A DNA stretch of 64,000 nucleotides, taken from NCBI GenBank assembly GCA_951213105.1, contig OX578134.1, positions 135,280,793 through 135,344,792 of the forward strand, written 5' to 3'. This document shows positions 61,255 to 64,000 of the stretch, piece by piece. The DNA comes from Amaurobius ferox (lineage: Eukaryota > Arthropoda > Arachnida > Araneae > Amaurobiidae). How positions within the stretch are numbered: the stretch's first letter is position 1; every line of letters starts with the position of its first letter. Both the position numbers and the translations under genes were made by a program. The notes beneath the pieces were generated by a model that saw only the letters and a program-made list of their open reading frames with translations, searched no databases and had not been told where the DNA came from.

Positions 61255-61520
61255 GAATGTCGCGGAGGGCGAAGTACCGCAGTGGTTAGCGCGCGGGATT
61301 TGCACTTGGTAGGTCCGGTTTCGACTCCCAAAATTGCCGCCGTGTTCACGCGGAGTACGATGACGTTAAACATGTGGGTCGGCAAGTCCTTCCGAAAGGT
61401 TGGTGGTAGGGGAAGGAGGGTACTGTCCCTGTGGATGCCTCCCCCAATGGGTTCCGGTCTAAATTGGGTGGCACTTCCTGGACGTCCGAAGACTTACCTT
61501 ACACTTTTCTGGTAGGTCGC
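61255..61520 (+). repeat. tRNA-derived SINE, tandem copy 3 with alternative tail
   Basis: Box A TACCGCAGTGG and box B GGTTTCGACTCC are decayed. The tail differs from copies 1-2: after CTAAATTGGGTGG comes CACTTCCTGGACGTCCG, then ACCTTACAC and TGGTAGGTC, as in the 62.2-kb and minus-strand copies. Only the last unit therefore keeps the true family 3' end. Confidence 0.8.
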
Positions 61521-62190
61521 GCTAGCGAGTTTACCACGGTTAGAACTTTCAAGGGTAGCGAACAGGCTGGTCGCCAAAGGCGGCTAGTAATTAATATGAA
61601 ATAAATGGCTGGTGAATTGTTTGGCGTCAAAATACAAATCGATAGAAAACAATGTCGAAAATCGAACCACACAACTTCGACTGGACAGACGACACAAATC
61701 CATTGAATTGCTAAAATATTTAACTTTCTTTATATATTTAAAATAAACTTTACATTACTTTGAAACAAAATTTATAAAAAAAAATGTACACAGAAACTGT
61801 TGTACAGTCCATCAAGCAAGGACCTTGCTGATTTTCCTTAACAACGGAAAAAATCCCAAATGTAGTCTTAACCCGATCAATACCAGAAGAAGAATATTAA
61901 TGACTAAAATAAATCGCGTCACATTCATTTAGTATTAAATGAATTAGTGAAAACAGAGACGGAAGGATTATTAACAGAGTCGACAGAATATATTTCAGTC
62001 AGATCATATCGATCAATTGCTAACGTTTATACATAGGAATATACATGGGATTCAAAAAGCAAACGATTTCTGGAAAATTTATGACGTTTTTCTCCTGCGA
62101 CTCCAAGCTGGCGTTTTATGAATTAACCTCCCTCCCCACCACCTCACCACATAGACCCATTATATTTTATTAATAAAATTCAACGTAGTC
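61521..62190. other. No gene recognised
   Basis: Spacer with no assigned repeat. Confidence 0.5.
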
Positions 62191-62451
62191 AGACCCGAAT
62201 ACGAGTGACTGCACTCGAAAGACCTCGGGTTTTATTTCCGCCTCTGCCCAAACTGTTTCCGTGTTTACGCGAAGTACGGGCAGATATGTGGGTCCTTCCG
62301 AGAGGTTGGTGGTAAGGGAAGGAGATCACGGTCCCTGTGGATGCCGCCCCCACTGGGTTCCGGCACTTCGCGACCGTCCATAAACAGGTACCTTACATCT
62401 TCGGGTAGGTCAGATGAGTCGAAGAATAAGACCCAGATACGAGTGATCGCA
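62191..62451 (+). repeat. tRNA-derived SINE, 5'-truncated, with flanking direct repeats
   Basis: Body blocks GTGTTTACGCGAAGTACGGG, CCTTCCGAGAGGTTGGTGG, GGATGCCGCCCCCACTGGG and tail ACCTTACATCTTCGGGTAGG. It is flanked by AGACCCGAATACGAGTGA... at 62191-62213 and AGACCCAGATACGAGTGA... at 62429-62451 (19 of 23 positions alike), probable target-site duplications that have since diverged. The tail has the motif CTTCGGGTAGGTC, which resembles the microinsertion family. Confidence 0.7.
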
Positions 62452-64000
62452 ATGTTTATTTAAAAAAGCCTTTTGCATTTAAACCTCTTAAGTAGGCTTT
62501 CCTGAAAAACGGATATTTCCATTTCATTGATATTTTTGCAATTTCTAGTCTTCACATATTCGGATGAATTTATTTTTCGGAAGCTGTCTACCTGGGTCTT
62601 ATTTGATTTTGAGGGAAAACAGCTCAAAGCACATATCAACAAAAATTATGATTAATTATTTTCCAATATCATTATTGCACGTTTTATCATATTCCAAATT
62701 ATCAATTTCACTAACACTTATCCGACTATGTCTTCCAGAATGAATTAAATCATCTCTAATTTCGTTTGGTCGCAATCTTTTCCTGGTTGTAGGCGTCATT
62801 TTGAAGGTCAAAAATTGGTAAGTACAATATTTAGTCCATAGATGGCAATTACAGTACAATAATGAAGTAATTGGCGTCAAAAATAGATGCCGGGGTTCAA
62901 TCGACATCTGGCTGGAACTAATGATTTTAAATGTCGAGGGTCTCCCAACATAGGACCGCAAAGGGTAAAAAATCCGATTCTTTGTTTATCTCTAAATTCT
63001 GTAGCAGGTCCTTTGAGGCACAGACTAATATGATTTTGGTGAATGAATTATGATTTTGGTTTTTGAAGACGTTACCTCAAATGTTTTTCTAACTCACAAT
63101 TATGCACTTCAATTACATTTACAATATGCACTTTAATTATTCTGTACATCTACAATATACATTTCAATCACAACTGCATTGTGAATGAAAAAAAAAAAAA
63201 ATAGAAATATCTAGTTCTAATTTTGAGAATGATTTAAAGGGTTTTTAATTTTTAATTACTGCAATTACTAAAAGTTGTCATGGGAATTTACAATCAGAAC
63301 CTTTAATAAGTTTTTGACGAAGTATAATATGCTTATAATAAAAATTATAAATATCTTTTTTTTACACAACGAAACACGTAATCAAATTATTGTAGCATGT
63401 ATATATATCCAAAAATTTGTCTTTAACCACGCGTTTAGAAATTTTAAAATTAAAAAAATATATATTTAGATTTTTTAATTACCATTTCAGGGTTTAAAAG
63501 GGAGCCATAAGAAAAAAACTGGATTGAGGAAAAATGACAATAAAAAAATTGAGAAGTAGGAATTATGCAGTTGCTACCCTCTCCCCCTCCTTAAAAATTT
63601 GTTTTGCTTTGTTTTACTGTTCCTCCCGCTGTAGAGAACTATGGACACTTGGTAGCTCAGTCAGTAGAGCACATCACAGAATTTTAGAGAGATTAAGCTC
63701 TTCACTGTGCAGGACATCGTATTGGCGTGCATAATACTGTTGCCCCCCCCCCCCCCCGTGAATGAAATAATTTCTATATATTAAAAATTGAAATTGTCAC
63801 GTGAACGCAATCATTTCGGTTGGAACCAGGTGTGACCGTTCTGATGTCGCATCATTATTACAGCTACGGTTGGGTTAATGGAGGTTAGAATCAATGATTT
63901 TGTTCGAGTTGTCACATCGTCACACGAACTAACTTTATATTATTTTTAAAAAGAATTATTGTAAACTAACAAAAATTTTACGTTGTTGAAACAATAGAGA
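62452..64000. other. No gene recognised
   Basis: Minus-strand frames at 62460-62642 and 62656-62961 have no recognised family. A box-A-like GGTAGCTCAGTCAGTAGAGC lies at 63651-63670 without a box B, probably a relic of a tRNA-derived sequence. A C run lies at 63744-63758. Confidence 0.4.

Noticed and set aside
62656..62961. 101-codon minus-strand frame with a basic segment resembling a transposase start
   Set aside because: Resemblance is weak, no downstream catalytic region or inverted repeats were found, and the frame is isolated.
63651..63670. tRNA box A-like GGTAGCTCAGTCAGTAGAGC
   Set aside because: No box B or cloverleaf follows within the expected distance; kept only as a possible relic.

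Overview
The window is eukaryotic nuclear DNA: AT-rich, almost gene-free, and packed with degraded transposable elements, microsatellites and minisatellites. One coding exon can be supported. It encodes the N-terminus of an MFSD4-type major-facilitator membrane protein, ends in a good GT splice donor, and has an in-frame stop just upstream. The Jockey-clade non-LTR pseudogenes, the tRNA-derived SINE with tandem copies, the Helitrons with (CTGT)n leaders and the hairpin-ended repeats all suggest an arthropod. My impression, not shown by any single marker, is an arachnid such as a spider. No ribosomal RNA, functional tRNA or CRISPR array was seen.

Layout. 1-4.86 kb: no gene, simple repeats and one old repeat. 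4.9-5.3 kb: locally GC-richer, CpG-containing stretch that could be the promoter or 5' UTR region of the gene. 6.23-6.58 kb: the MFSD4-like exon, followed by intron sequence with two minus-strand SINEs (6.8-7.3 kb). 8.7-16 kb: old repeats, a long (TA)n tract and a foldback element with an 11-bp flanking repeat (14.04-14.86 kb). 16.2-17 kb: a TTAA-flanked inverted-repeat transposon with a second near-perfect foldback nested inside. 18.8-19.7 kb: a seven-unit minisatellite. 21.1-25.7 kb: a retrocopy-like segment between A tracts and several hairpin-ended repeats. 25.7-35.7 kb: four Helitron-type elements, three joined head to tail without spacers. 36-48 kb: LTR-type remnants, dispersed repeats, a Jockey remnant and a 1.2-kb tandem duplication. 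48.1-48.9 kb: a hAT-like non-autonomous element. 49-50 kb: a second Jockey remnant. 51.4-52.6 kb: a microinsertion with perfect target duplications, then a degenerate minisatellite interrupted by a hammerhead-like/Penelope-like remnant. 53-60 kb: old repeats. 60.8-62.5 kb: tRNA-derived SINEs, three in tandem.

The most unusual signal is a family of tiny insertions (22 to about 58 bp) seen six times at five independent sites (21868, 22433, 27695 with its Helitron duplicate at 31268, 34757, 51460). Each shares one fixed end (GGTCTGGGTCTTC-like). The other end varies in length, and at four sites the insert is flanked by 11-15 bp direct repeats. They look like 5'-truncated retro-insertions of a very small structured RNA, or of the tail of a larger SINE. 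The second notable signal is a composite Helitron, present twice at exactly 3,412 bp. It carries an internal, mutated terminator, which suggests that rolling-circle replication read through a failed end and fixed the dimer as a new unit.

No computation was run. All similarities were judged by eye, and no percentages from alignment software are claimed.
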